64,000 nucleotides of DNA from Mucilaginibacter terrenus (GCF_003432065.1 NZ_QWDE01000001.1:620001-684000), one strand, 5' to 3'. Positions 52,460-61,742 are shown, numbered from the stretch's first letter. Program-made: numbers and translations. Notes: generated from the sequence alone by a model not told the origin.

Positions 52460-53740
52460 ATGACACTGAACAGAACTATACCACCGGCTTTTAATGGGGT
52501 GGAAGCCATAAACCTCATTCGTCCGGAACATACCGCCTTTGCCAACGGCTGCAATTTATATTCATTTAATTCTGGCGGGCAGGAGTTAGTACGTATTGAA
52601 TGGATATTCAATAATCTTCGGTTTAATCCGGCTAAGCCGCTGCTTAATGTAGCGGTAAACACCATGCTAACTGAGGGCACAAACACACTAACTTCGGCAG
52701 AAATTGCAGACAAAGTGGATTTTTATGGCGCATTTTTGCAGGTAGATTATAGCTACGATACTTCGCAGGTTACGCTGTATTCATTAACCAAGCATTTGCC
52801 GCAAATATTGCCGATAATCAGGGATGTAATAACTGATTCTGTCTTCCCTGAAAAGGAATTGGCAACCTACGTACGCAACCAGCAGCAAAAACTTGCGGTA
52901 AGCCTGCAGAAGAACGATTTTGTTGCACGTCGCATTTTTAATCGTGCGGTAAATGGAGACAATATATACGGCCTCACCGCTGAGCCCGAACATTATCGCA
53001 GTATTGTACGGGAAGACCTGCTGACGCACTTTAAAGAGATGTACCAGCCTGGCAATTGTACTATTATCCTTGCCGGCAAAATAGAAAAACTGCACATCGA
53101 CCTGTTGGCTGAACATTTTGAGAAAGGGTGGGAGAACGGCGCTAAAACTGCCGATGCTGTACAGGAAGCGATTAAACCCGCAGCAGAAAAGTTCTATTAT
53201 ACGCAAAAGGAAGGTGCGCTGCAATCCGCAATTAGGATTGGCATGCCGTTCATCAACCGCACCCATCCGGACTTCCCTGGCATGCAAGTGCTGAACACGC
53301 TTTTGGGTGGCTACTTTGGCTCGCGCTTAATGGCAAACATTCGTGAGGATAAGGGCTATACCTATGGTATTGGCTCGGGTGTGTCGTCCTTTAAGCAGGG
53401 TGGCTCGTTTTTTATCGCTTCAGAAGTTGGTGCGGATGTATGTAAGGCAGCCGTATCAGAGATAGAAAAAGAAGTAAACTTGCTGAAAAACGAGTTAGTA
53501 GCCGAAGAAGAACTATCCCTTGTGCGCAACTTTATGCTGGGTTCGCTTCTAGGCAGCCTGGAGAATGTGTTTTCGCATGCTGACAAGTTCAAGAACCTCT
53601 ACTTCTCTAATTTGGATTACGACTATTACGAGCGTTACACAAACACGGTGAAAAGCATCACCGCTGAAGAACTGCAGCAACTGGCGCAGAAATACTGGAA
53701 CTTTGATGAGTTCTACAAAGTGATTGTTGGGAAGTATTAA
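52460..53740 (+). CDS. M16-family protein without zinc site (partner subunit)
   Basis: 426 residues of the same fold, with NVAVNTMLTEGTNTLTSAEIADKVDFYGAFLQVDY in the place of the zinc motif, so no HxxEH. The glycine-rich loop (TYGIGSGVSSFKQGGSF) and substrate-binding RxxE..GxxG features remain. It should form a heterodimer with the upstream catalytic subunit. Its 3' end is followed by a strong perfect hairpin. Confidence 0.93.
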   Translation: MTLNRTIPPAFNGVEAINLIRPEHTAFANGCNLYSFNSGGQELVRIEWIFNNLRFNPAKPLLNVAVNTMLTEGTNTLTSAEIADKVDFYGAFLQVDYSYDTSQVTLYSLTKHLPQILPIIRDVITDSVFPEKELATYVRNQQQKLAVSLQKNDFVARRIFNRAVNGDNIYGLTAEPEHYRSIVREDLLTHFKEMYQPGNCTIILAGKIEKLHIDLLAEHFEKGWENGAKTADAVQEAIKPAAEKFYYTQKEGALQSAIRIGMPFINRTHPDFPGMQVLNTLLGGYFGSRLMANIREDKGYTYGIGSGVSSFKQGGSFFIASEVGADVCKAAVSEIEKEVNLLKNELVAEEELSLVRNFMLGSLLGSLENVFSHADKFKNLYFSNLDYDYYERYTNTVKSITAEELQQLAQKYWNFDEFYKVIVGKY

Positions 53741-53749
53741 CAGTACGCT

Positions 53750-53786
53750 GTGACACTAGGTTGATCTAAGATCAACCTAGTGTCAC
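53750..53786 (+). terminator. Long perfect hairpin after the M16 pair
   Basis: A 17-bp perfect stem starting GTGACACTAGGTTGATC with a TAA loop. It has no T run but its length and position, 10 bp past the stop, fit termination or mRNA end protection. Confidence 0.8.
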
Positions 53787-53811
53787 ATTAAACAAATATC
53801 AAAATGCAATT

Positions 53812-53840
53812 CTTTTAATCGAATTAAAAGCATATCTTTG
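53812..53840 (+). promoter_or_regulatory. guaB promoter with overlapping palindrome
   Basis: TATCTTTG (53833-53840) is a clean -7 box, 35 bp before the guaB ATG. Just upstream, CTTTTAAT-CGA-ATTAAAAG (53812-53830) is a perfect 8-bp inverted repeat with 3-base spacer that occupies the -33/spacer region. It looks like an operator for purine-dependent control, though the regulator is unknown. Confidence 0.65.
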
Positions 53841-53874
53841 CCCGGCAAATAATAACTCCAAATAATTATTTGCT

Positions 53875-55350
53875 ATGCAGTTAGACCCATCTAAATTTGT
53901 CGCCGAAGGATTAACTTATGACGACGTTCTGCTCCTCCCGGCTTACTCCGAAGTTTTACCACGCGAAGTTAATACCGGCACTTATCTGACAAAAAAGATA
54001 AGGCTGAACATCCCCATTATTTCTGCCGCTATGGACACCGTTACCGAGGCTGGACTGGCTATTGCCATTGCCCAGGCTGGTGGTATTGGTATACTCCACA
54101 AGAACATGACCATACAGGCGCAGGCTGATGAGGTACGCAAGGTTAAACGTTCTGAAAGCGGGATGATACAGGACCCGGTGACGCTTGATAAAGATGCACT
54201 GCTGTCTGACGCCGTGAATATTATGCGGGAGTATGGCATCGGCGGAATCCCCGTTATTGATGTCGATCACAAGCTAAAAGGTATTATCACCAACCGCGAT
54301 CTTCGTTTTCAGAAGGACCTGAGTTTGCCGGTGAGTGACATCATGACCAAGACCAATCTTATTACCGCTCCACAAGGCACCACACTTACCGAAGCTGCTT
54401 CTATCCTTCAGGATAACAAGATCGAGAAACTTCCGGTAGTGAATGATGAAGGTAAACTGGTGGGTCTTATCACCTATAAAGACATTCAAAAAGTAAAGAA
54501 CTTTCCTAACGCCTGTAAAGACGAATTTGGCCGCCTGCGTGTTGGCGCAGCTGTAGGCGTTGCTGCTGATAACATAGACCGTGTAAGGGCGCTAGTTGCC
54601 GCCGGTGTTGACGTTGTTACCGTAGACACAGCTCACGGCCATTCCAAAGGAGTTATCGAGATGGTGAAAGCGGTTAAGGCCGAGTTTCCGGAATTGCAGG
54701 TAATCGCCGGAAACATTGCTACTGCTGATGCTGCCAACGCCCTTGCAGATGCAGGTGCCGACGCAGTAAAAGTAGGTATAGGTCCGGGTTCTATTTGTAC
54801 TACACGTATTATTGCCGGTGTGGGTGTACCACAGTTATACGCTGTTTACGAGTGCGCTAAGGCTATGGAAGGCCGCGGTATACCGGTAATTGCTGATGGT
54901 GGTATCAAACAAACCGGTGATATTGTAAAGGCTATTGCTGCCGGTGCAAGCTCTATTATGGCGGGTTCCCTGTTTGCCGGTGTTGAAGAGTCACCTGGCG
55001 AGACCATCATTTACGAAGGCCGTAAGTTTAAATCTTACCGTGGTATGGGCTCGGTAGAGGCAATGGCTAAAGGTTCTAAGGACCGCTACTTCCAGGACGA
55101 GACTGACGTAGTTACTAAATTAGTTCCTGAAGGTATTGTTGGCCGCGTGCCATTTAAAGGCAACATGGCCGAGGTTATCTTCCAGTACATAGGCGGCCTG
55201 CGTGCAGGTATGCACTACTGCGGCGCTGCAACCATCGAAGATCTTCAGAAAGCCAAGTTTGTACGGATAACAGCAGCCGGCATGCGCGAAAGCCATCCAC
55301 ACGATATTACTATCACTAAAGAAGCACCTAATTATACGAGCAGAGGATAA
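53875..55350 (+). CDS. guaB: IMP dehydrogenase
   Basis: 491 residues. [29 protein letters not shown], two CBS repeats (residues about 95-215), the catalytic loop [15 protein letters not shown] with Cys, and [16 protein letters not shown] are diagnostic. It converts IMP to XMP, the first committed step to GMP. Regulated probably via the upstream palindrome. Confidence 0.98.
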   Translation: MQLDPSKFVAEGLTYDDVLLLPAYSEVLPREVNTGTYLTKKIRLNIPIISAAMDTVTEAGLAIAIAQAGGIGILHKNMTIQAQADEVRKVKRSESGMIQDPVTLDKDALLSDAVNIMREYGIGGIPVIDVDHKLKGIITNRDLRFQKDLSLPVSDIMTKTNLITAPQGTTLTEAASILQDNKIEKLPVVNDEGKLVGLITYKDIQKVKNFPNACKDEFGRLRVGAAVGVAADNIDRVRALVAAGVDVVTVDTAHGHSKGVIEMVKAVKAEFPELQVIAGNIATADAANALADAGADAVKVGIGPGSICTTRIIAGVGVPQLYAVYECAKAMEGRGIPVIADGGIKQTGDIVKAIAAGASSIMAGSLFAGVEESPGETIIYEGRKFKSYRGMGSVEAMAKGSKDRYFQDETDVVTKLVPEGIVGRVPFKGNMAEVIFQYIGGLRAGMHYCGAATIEDLQKAKFVRITAAGMRESHPHDITITKEAPNYTSRG

Positions 55351-55421
55351 AAAAGTCCGAAAGTCGTGGAGTCCAGGAGTCCGGAGGATAGAGAACACAT
55401 CCTTCGGACTTCCGGACTTTT
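55351..55421 (+). terminator. Imperfect repeat-rich hairpin after guaB
   Basis: AAAAGTCCG (55351) pairs with CGGACTTTT (55413), and within it AGTCCGGAGGAT pairs with ATCCTTCGGACT (one G-T pair). The stop codon runs straight into it. The sequence consists of repeated AGTCC units (AGTCCG, GAGTCC, GAGTCC), reminiscent of dispersed intergenic repeats. Confidence 0.6.
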
Positions 55422-55442
55422 CGATTTACCTTACTTACAACT

Positions 55443-56027
55443 ATGAAAAGCATTTGCGTTTTCTGCGGAGCAAATTTTAATGGTGATGCTGCATTGGCTA
55501 ATGCTGTTGAGCAACTTGCAGAAGTAATGGTGAACCGCGGCATTCAACTGGTTTATGGCGGCGGGAAGGTTGGTGTGATGGGCTTACTGGCTGATGCGGT
55601 GCTGAAGCGCGGCGGCAAGGTGGTAGGCGTTATTCCACAATTCTTACTTGATAAAGAAGTTGGTCACACCGGAATTACCGAACTGCATGTTGTTGAAAAT
55701 ATGCATCAGCGCAAGCAGCTAATGAATGATCTATGTGATGCAATCATTATGCTGCCGGGCGGATTTGGTACCCTGGAAGAGTTTTTTGAAGTGCTTACCT
55801 GGCTGCAGCTTGGCTTGCATAATCATCCGGTGGGTATACTCAACGTTGGCGGCTTTTACGATCACTTGCTGATGCAAATGGATGTAATGGTAGAACAGCG
55901 CTACCTTAAACCGGCAAACCGTAAATTGGTACTTGCGTCGGCTGATGCTATAGAGTTGGTGAACCTGATGGACGAGATCGAGATCAAACCCGACGAAGTA
56001 TGGTTCCACGATCGTGACCTAACCTGA
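55443..56027 (+). CDS. LOG family protein (cytokinin riboside monophosphate hydrolase type)
   Basis: 194 residues. SICVFCGANFNGD, LVYGGGKVGVMGLLADAVLKRGGKVVGVIP, and the PGGFGTLEEFFE motif (residues about 98-109) are the TIGR00730/LOG signature. Members release adenine-type bases from nucleoside 5'-monophosphates. Bacterial physiological role is unsettled. Close after guaB, on the same strand. Confidence 0.95.
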   Translation: MKSICVFCGANFNGDAALANAVEQLAEVMVNRGIQLVYGGGKVGVMGLLADAVLKRGGKVVGVIPQFLLDKEVGHTGITELHVVENMHQRKQLMNDLCDAIIMLPGGFGTLEEFFEVLTWLQLGLHNHPVGILNVGGFYDHLLMQMDVMVEQRYLKPANRKLVLASADAIELVNLMDEIEIKPDEVWFHDRDLT

Positions 56028-56068
56028 TTTTGGGTGTGTTTGCGCAATAGAAAACAACTGTCAATTGC

Positions 56069-56680
56069 TTACTGCAAACTTCTACCTGCCCGTTTATTTC
56101 TTACATATACTCTTAGCCGGTGTGTTGGCGTAATGCTTACAATCCCGTTGGTCTCTTGTTTATTGGAGAGCACAATGTACATCTCCACCTCAACACCATC
56201 TTTCGAGAATTTATCTGTTCGCTTAAATCTGCCGCTTTCAATGGCCGACGTGTCATCTAATGAGCCGCTGCTTTCTCCCGGGCCAAATATTGCTTGTGCT
56301 TGCGTGAGAAACTTCTTGTAGCGGTCTATAAACGGCAATAGGTCCTCTACAGGGCGTTTTATAGCTTGCTGGTCTTTCCCAAAATTGCTTTCGTCCAGTT
56401 CGTACAAAATATAGTTGATGGTGGAGTCTCTCGTGTTTGGAAAATAATATACCAGTACATTCGGAAGTAGCTTTTCTTCGCGGAGGTATACTACGGGCTG
56501 CCCAACTCCCGGCGCGTTTAAGTAGGTGTTCTCCAAAAACACAGGCGTGCTTTTGGCTGCTTTCTCAAACGTTTTTACATACTCCATTGTTTTTCCCTTA
56601 ACATCAAAAATGATCTGCGCGTACGCAGCGGACCGAACAGATGTAAGAAAAACTGTAATTGTAAGTATCTGCTTTATCAT
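56069..56680 (-). CDS. Exported protein of unknown function
   Basis: 203 residues with a signal peptide (MIKQILTITVFLTSVRSAAYAQ). The mature part is alpha/beta with no cysteine motif: TPVFLENTYLNAPGVGQPVVYLREEKLLPNVLVYYFPNTRDSTINY. No family recognised. The neighbouring genes are on the plus strand; it is a solo gene. Confidence 0.78.
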   Translation of the reverse strand: MIKQILTITVFLTSVRSAAYAQIIFDVKGKTMEYVKTFEKAAKSTPVFLENTYLNAPGVGQPVVYLREEKLLPNVLVYYFPNTRDSTINYILYELDESNFGKDQQAIKRPVEDLLPFIDRYKKFLTQAQAIFGPGESSGSLDDTSAIESGRFKRTDKFSKDGVEVEMYIVLSNKQETNGIVSITPTHRLRVYVRNKRAGRSLQ

Positions 56681-56797
56681 AATGTATAGCAATAAACGCG
56701 GGTATTAATCCGGCAGTGCGCTAAATTAAACATTAATTGCATGGGCAGGTTTAATGGGCAAATTTTCCTAAACTTACAGCACCTATTATAAACAATT

Positions 56798-58426
56798 ATG
56801 GATCTGGAATTTAATAAAAACGAGGATGTTAACAAGCAACTCGCCTTTGAAGTTACTACACGACTGAAGAAGATATACGCCGGCGGCGGCGAAAAAGCTG
56901 CTGCCAAGCAAAAGGAAAAAGGAAAACTGCTGGCCCGGGAGCGCATAGCTTACCTGATTGATGACGACAAGCCCTGGCTGGAAGTAGGCGCCTTTGTTGC
57001 TGAAGGTATGTATGCCGAGCACGGCGGTTGCCCAAGTGGCGGTGTGGTATGCGGTATTGCTTATGTAAGCGGCAGGCAGTGTGTTGTGGTGGCTAATGAT
57101 GCCACCGTTAAGGCCGGTGCGTGGTTCCCGATAACGGCAAAAAAGAATTTGCGTGCACAGGAGATTGCCATGGAAAATCGCTTGCCTATTATCTACCTGG
57201 TGGATTCTGCCGGCGTATACCTTCCGCTGCAGGACGAGATATTTCCGGATAAGGAACACTTTGGCCGTATATTCCGCAACAACGCGCTGATGAGCAGCAT
57301 GGGCATTATCCAGATAGCCGCCATTATGGGTTCTTGTGTAGCTGGTGGTGCGTATCTGCCTATCATGAGTGATGAAGCGATGATTGTAGACGGTACAGGG
57401 TCGGTTTTCCTGGCAGGATCTTACCTTGTAAAGTCGGCCATAGGAGAGGATGTAGATAATGAAACCTTGGGCGGTGCAACTACCCAATGCGAAATATCAG
57501 GCGTAACGGATTACAAGCACCCCAACGATAAGGCTTGTCTTGACTCCATCCGCAACATTATGAACAAGGTGGGTGATTATAGCAAGGCCGGGTTCGACCG
57601 TATAAAGCCATCCGCACCAAAACTAAACGAAAGAGACATTTACGGCATACTGCCGGATAACCGGGAGAAGGCTTACGATATGAAGGAGATCATTTTTCGA
57701 CTGCTGGACGATTCTAACTTCGAAGAATACAAAGAAGGTTACGGTCAAACCATCATTTGCGGATTGGGCCGTGTGGACGGATGGGCAGTTGGTATTGTAG
57801 CTAACCAACGCAAAGTGGTTAAAAGCAAAAAAGGAGAAATGCAGTTTGGCGGGGTTATCTATTCCGACTCGGCAGATAAGGCCACACGTTTTATCATGAA
57901 CTGTAACCAAAAGAAGATTCCTTTAGTTTTCCTGCAGGACGTCACCGGCTTTATGGTAGGCAGCCGTAGCGAACACGGCGGAATTATTAAAGACGGCGCT
58001 AAAATGGTGAACGTGGTGTCTAACTCGGTAGTGCCTAAGTTTACCATTGTTATAGGTAACTCGTACGGGGCAGGTAATTACGCCATGTGTGGCAAAGCGT
58101 ACGATCCAAGGCTTATTTACGCATGGCCATCAGCTAAAATAGCGGTAATGGGTGGTGCACAAGCGGCCAAGGTGCTGGTGCAAATGCAGGCCGCCGGTTT
58201 AAAGGCGAAAGGCGAAGAGGTTGACAGTGTTAAAGAGGCCGAACTGTTAAAACAAACGACCGACCGATATAATGCCCAAACTACGCCTTATTATGCTGCG
58301 GCCAGGCTTTGGGTAGATGGCATCATAGATCCGCTGGAAACACGAAAAGTGATATCCATGGGGATAGAAGCGGCCAATCATTCGCCAATTGAGAAACAGT
58401 TTAATGTGGGCATTATACAAACCTAA
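56798..58426 (+). CDS. Acyl-CoA carboxylase subunit beta
   Basis: 542 residues of the carboxyltransferase family (MCCB/PCCB). GGGEKAAAKQKEKGKLLARERIAYLIDD, VVVANDATVKAGAWFPITAKK, MGSCVAGGAYLPIMSDEAMIVDGTGSVFLAG and GNSYGAGNYAMCGKAYDPRLIYAWPSAKIAVMGG are diagnostic. Probably transfers CO2 from carboxybiotin to a short or branched acyl-CoA; the biotin carboxylase subunit is not in this window. A small DUF3592 gene follows 3 bp later. Confidence 0.95.
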   Translation: MDLEFNKNEDVNKQLAFEVTTRLKKIYAGGGEKAAAKQKEKGKLLARERIAYLIDDDKPWLEVGAFVAEGMYAEHGGCPSGGVVCGIAYVSGRQCVVVANDATVKAGAWFPITAKKNLRAQEIAMENRLPIIYLVDSAGVYLPLQDEIFPDKEHFGRIFRNNALMSSMGIIQIAAIMGSCVAGGAYLPIMSDEAMIVDGTGSVFLAGSYLVKSAIGEDVDNETLGGATTQCEISGVTDYKHPNDKACLDSIRNIMNKVGDYSKAGFDRIKPSAPKLNERDIYGILPDNREKAYDMKEIIFRLLDDSNFEEYKEGYGQTIICGLGRVDGWAVGIVANQRKVVKSKKGEMQFGGVIYSDSADKATRFIMNCNQKKIPLVFLQDVTGFMVGSRSEHGGIIKDGAKMVNVVSNSVVPKFTIVIGNSYGAGNYAMCGKAYDPRLIYAWPSAKIAVMGGAQAAKVLVQMQAAGLKAKGEEVDSVKEAELLKQTTDRYNAQTTPYYAAARLWVDGIIDPLETRKVISMGIEAANHSPIEKQFNVGIIQT

Positions 58427-58429
58427 GCA

Positions 58430-58822
58430 ATGAACGATGAGTTATTTACTGCAGCCCTAGGCGGGTTGCTCTTTGCCGTGGGCTGCATTGTTTATCTTAA
58501 ACGTAAAAAATTGCTGCGCTCAGGCATAAGGGTAGTTGGTACAGTAGCCGGTTTTGCGCCTCGTGCAGATGCTGATAGTTTGCCGATACCATTGATAAGG
58601 TATGTTACTGCGGATAAGAAGATACTGACCGAACAGTACGACGTTGCGGTAAGTTCAGCAGACAAGTATTCAGAAGGGCAAAAAGTAGAGGTTATTTATG
58701 ATCCTGATGATGCTTCAAGCTTTGTTATAGATAACAAAACAACAAGATATTTATGGCTGTTCTTTATGGCAGGTGGTGTTGCTTTGTTCATCGGGGCTTA
58801 TATTTACTATTTGTTGAAGTAA
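58430..58822 (+). CDS. DUF3592 membrane protein
   Basis: 130 residues, a membrane helix at each end (about 7-24 and 103-128) around a small soluble beta domain (GIRVVGTVAGFAPRADADSLPIPLIRYVT..., SEGQKVEVIYDPDDASSF), which is the DUF3592 pattern. Function unknown. It is 3 bp downstream of the carboxylase gene and probably co-transcribed. Confidence 0.85.
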   Translation: MNDELFTAALGGLLFAVGCIVYLKRKKLLRSGIRVVGTVAGFAPRADADSLPIPLIRYVTADKKILTEQYDVAVSSADKYSEGQKVEVIYDPDDASSFVIDNKTTRYLWLFFMAGGVALFIGAYIYYLLK

Positions 58823-59154
58823 AGGCCTTCTCTTGTTCAAAAAGCCTTCTCGACCTTGTTTTAATCGAAGTCGCTTTATCAAATGACTACAGCTTTAATA
58901 CTGAAGAACGGGACGATAACCTAAATGCGGCCTCAGAACCGGCGGTCAGCACAAGCATTGCTAACGCACTTGCTCGGAAGCCGGTTGTGCAGCCGCGAGC
59001 TTTCTTTGCGGTACTTTCTTTGGCGGTCAAAGAAAGTACCATCCACAGATTTTACAAAAACATCATCCTTTCCTAACGGAGGATAAATTTAGCAGGCAAT
59101 AAATGGCATGAGTTTAAACCTTGCCGCGCTAAAACAAATTTCCTACCTTCCCGA
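58823..59154 (+). repeat. 332-bp gap with one strong inverted repeat
   Basis: No gene is visible. GGTACTTTCTTTG-GCGGT-CAAAGAAAGTACC at 59010-59040 is a perfect 13-bp stem. Stems of this type occur as dispersed repeats in Bacteroidota genomes, to my recollection. Also present is a short GC-rich patch (59000) that could be a small RNA, without evidence. Confidence 0.7.
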
Positions 59155-60330
59155 ATGAAAAAATTGTTCTTTATACTTTTCATGTTTTCAGCGTCGCAGC
59201 TGAAGGCTCAGGACGTCAATAAAATTCATCAGAATGCAATCCTCGTAGATACCCATAACGACGCAATTTCCAACGAACTTATTACAAAGAACGACCTTGG
59301 CAAGCTTCAAACTACTGGCAACTTTGACCTGGTTAGGGCAAAGCAGGCAGGACTGGATGTGCAGGTATTTTCTATTTGGTGCGGCGATCAATACAGTAAT
59401 GGCACTGCATACGCCTTTGCCAACCGGGAGATAGATTCAGTACTGGCGCTTATCAACCGTAACCCGGACAGAACAGTGCTGGTACGCACAGCCAAAGATC
59501 TGAAGAAAGCTGTAAAACAGGATAAAATGGCCGCTATGTTGGGTGTAGAGGGCGGCCACATGATAGAAGACCGGCTCGACTATATAGACAGTCTCGCAAA
59601 AAGAGGCATGTGTTACCTCACCCTTACATGGAACAATAGTACCAATTGGGCAAGCTCTGCTCGAGACGAAGTATTGCATAAAGAACGGCTGAAGCAAACA
59701 GGCCTTACCGACTTTGGCAGGCAGGTAGTACACAAGCTGAACGATATGGGCATCATGATTGACCTGTCGCATCCCGGCGAGCAAACTTTTAAAGATGTAA
59801 TGGCCATAACTACAAAGCCGGTTATTGCATCGCACAGTTGTGCTTACGCGCTGTGTCAGCACCGTCGCAATCTTAAAGATTACCAGCTAAAAGCCATTGC
59901 CAAAAACGGGGGAGTGGTATTTGTAAACTTTTACAGCGGCTTTATAGATAGTACGTATGATGCCAAACACGAGGCTTACCTGGCCAGGCATAAACCGGAA
60001 CTGGATTCGTTGATTAAAGTATACAATGACTATGACCTTGCCAGCATACGCCTCAATGTCATCAACAAAAAGGAAGCCGACCAGCTGCGACCGCCATTAA
60101 GTATGTTGATCAAACATATTGATTACATGGTTAAGCTGATGGGGGTAGACCATGTGGGTATTGGCTCTGACTTTGACGGCGCAGAATCATACCCGCTAGG
60201 CTTGGACAGCGTAACTGATTACCCTAAGGTAACTGCCGAACTGCTAAAGCTGGGCTACAGCGAAAAAGACCTCCGAAAGATCATGGGCGAAAACTTTATA
60301 CGGGTACTGAAAGCGAATAAGGGAAAATAG
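59155..60330 (+). CDS. Membrane dipeptidase (peptidase M19)
   Basis: 391 residues. Signal peptide MKKLFFILFMFSASQLKAQ, metal site VDTHNDAISNE (His-x-Asp), GVEGGHMIEDRLDYID, THSWN-type region LTLTWNNSTNWASSA, VIASHSCAYAL and MDHVGIGSDFDGAE. These are the renal-dipeptidase family zinc and catalytic positions. Exported; likely cleaves dipeptides with broad specificity in the periplasm. Confidence 0.94.
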   Translation: MKKLFFILFMFSASQLKAQDVNKIHQNAILVDTHNDAISNELITKNDLGKLQTTGNFDLVRAKQAGLDVQVFSIWCGDQYSNGTAYAFANREIDSVLALINRNPDRTVLVRTAKDLKKAVKQDKMAAMLGVEGGHMIEDRLDYIDSLAKRGMCYLTLTWNNSTNWASSARDEVLHKERLKQTGLTDFGRQVVHKLNDMGIMIDLSHPGEQTFKDVMAITTKPVIASHSCAYALCQHRRNLKDYQLKAIAKNGGVVFVNFYSGFIDSTYDAKHEAYLARHKPELDSLIKVYNDYDLASIRLNVINKKEADQLRPPLSMLIKHIDYMVKLMGVDHVGIGSDFDGAESYPLGLDSVTDYPKVTAELLKLGYSEKDLRKIMGENFIRVLKANKGK

Positions 60331-60405
60331 CCCTGGAGTTGTGTGTAAATATGCCTTGGTTGATAAGTTTTACTGCCGTTTGACCATGCCCGTGCATCTT
60401 TTTAT

Positions 60406-60428
60406 TACCTTTGTATTCAATATTTTTG
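60406..60428 (+). promoter_or_regulatory. Two overlapping -7 boxes before trxB
   Basis: TACCTTTG (60406-60413) and TATTTTTG (60421-60428) both match TAnnTTTG, with TTTG at 60379-60382 as -33 for the first (23-bp spacer). The second box would start at about the trxB ATG (60435), i.e. leaderless. Confidence 0.55.
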
Positions 60429-60434
60429 ATACTG

Positions 60435-61391
60435 ATGTCACAAGATACCGAACACGTAAAATGTTTAATTATAGGCTCTGGGCCTGCTGGGTACACAGCC
60501 GCAATATATGCTTCACGCGCAGACCTTAAACCGGTAATGTATACCGGTATGCTGGCCGGCGGTCAGCTTACCCAAACTACCGAGGTGGAAAACTTTCCGG
60601 GGTATCCGGCCGGTATTATGGGGCCAGAAATGATGGAAGATTTTCGTAAACAGGCGGAGCGTTTAGGTACGGATATTCGTTTTGGTTACGTTAGCTCTGT
60701 TGATTTTGCTTCCCTTCCGCACAAAGTAGTGGTTGATGAAAGCAAAACCATTCTGGCTGATACCGTCATCATTTCTACAGGTGCATCTGCTAAATGGCTG
60801 GGTTTAGAGTCTGAGCAAAAATATAGCGGTTTTGGCGTTTCTGCCTGCGCTGTTTGCGACGGATTCTTTTTTAAAGGCCAGGATGTAGCCATTGTAGGGG
60901 CGGGAGATACCGCAGCTGAAGAAGCTACTTATCTTGCCAAAATGTGCCGTAAGGTTTACATGATTGTTCGTCGTGATGACTTCCGGGCTTCAAGGGCAAT
61001 GGTTCATCGCGTGTTGAACACCCCGAATATTGAAGTGCTTTACAATACTGAAACGAAAGAAATACTTGGCGACGGGCAAAGTGTTACCGGCGTTGAAGTT
61101 ATCAATAACCAATCTAACGAAACCCGTACGCTTGATGTTACCGGCTTTTTTGTTGCTATCGGACACAAACCTAATACCGATATATTCAGAGGCTGGTTAA
61201 AGATGGACGAGACCGGATACATTATTACACATCCCGGATCAACTGTAACCAATGTAGAAGGCGTGTTTTGCTGCGGCGATGCACAAGACCACATCTACCG
61301 CCAGGCGGTTACTGCAGCGGGTACAGGTTGTATGGCAGCCATTGATGCCGAGCGTTACCTTGCTGCAAAAGAGCACGTGGTTACAGCTTAA
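60435..61391 (+). CDS. trxB: Thioredoxin reductase
   Basis: 318 residues from the ATG at 60435. FAD-binding GSGPAGYTAAIYASRA, redox-active CAVC in SACAVCDGFFFKGQDV, NADPH-binding GAGDTAAEEA and the final FCCGDAQDHIYRQAVTAAGTGCMAAIDAE. Reduces thioredoxin. The upstream eight codons of open frame begin before the second promoter box and are not conserved in type. Confidence 0.97.
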   Translation: MSQDTEHVKCLIIGSGPAGYTAAIYASRADLKPVMYTGMLAGGQLTQTTEVENFPGYPAGIMGPEMMEDFRKQAERLGTDIRFGYVSSVDFASLPHKVVVDESKTILADTVIISTGASAKWLGLESEQKYSGFGVSACAVCDGFFFKGQDVAIVGAGDTAAEEATYLAKMCRKVYMIVRRDDFRASRAMVHRVLNTPNIEVLYNTETKEILGDGQSVTGVEVINNQSNETRTLDVTGFFVAIGHKPNTDIFRGWLKMDETGYIITHPGSTVTNVEGVFCCGDAQDHIYRQAVTAAGTGCMAAIDAERYLAAKEHVVTA

Positions 61392-61412
61392 TCTCCTTCC
61401 GATAGACATAAT

Positions 61413-61452
61413 GAAGAGCGCTTGCATATACTTGTAAGCGCTCTTCTTTTTT
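61413..61452 (+). terminator. Intrinsic terminator after trxB
   Basis: GAAGAGCGCTT (61413-61423), a 12-base loop, AAGCGCTCTTC (61436-61446) and a run of six T, 22 bp after the trxB stop. Perfect 11-bp stem. Confidence 0.93.
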
Positions 61453-61532
61453 AAGTTTAAAATTATGTTAGTCTGGGTAAGACATCCGGCAACTTAGCAG
61501 GCAAATTATTGCCAGTTGATAAAATATTAGGT

Positions 61533-61742
61533 GTCACGCTCTGGAGTATTTTAGCTGTCCCAAGGTTCGCATTTGACACTATGCGAAAATGATATAAATT
61601 ATTGTCATTTAGGTCATTAAATCAAATGACCTAAACCTTTTGTACTGTCCCGGGGCGTCCCGCTTTAATCAGGTAAATAGCTTTTATACAGACACTTAAC
61701 TGTTTTAGCTGTCCCACGTGTCCCACTCTCAAAGCGGGACAC
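61533..61742 (+). repeat. GTGTCCC repeat element, copy C
   Basis: Left part with GCTGTCCCAAGG (61554), a variable hairpin TTAGGTCATT/AATGACCTAA (61609-61635), then the core (61640-61742): TTGTACTGTCCCGGGGCG and TCCCGCTT, a variable stretch, ACTGTTTTAGCTGTCCC, and the closing CAAAGCGGGACAC. Its end is only 9 bp from the purE stop codon, so it lies in the purE 3' region and could terminate it. This and the trxB terminator fill the 360-bp gap. Confidence 0.88.

Noticed and set aside
58753-59076. Plus-strand frame after DUF3592 with Cys- and Ser-rich translation
   Set aside because: It overlaps the 3' end of DUF3592 out of frame, spans the inverted repeat, and has no recognisable domain.
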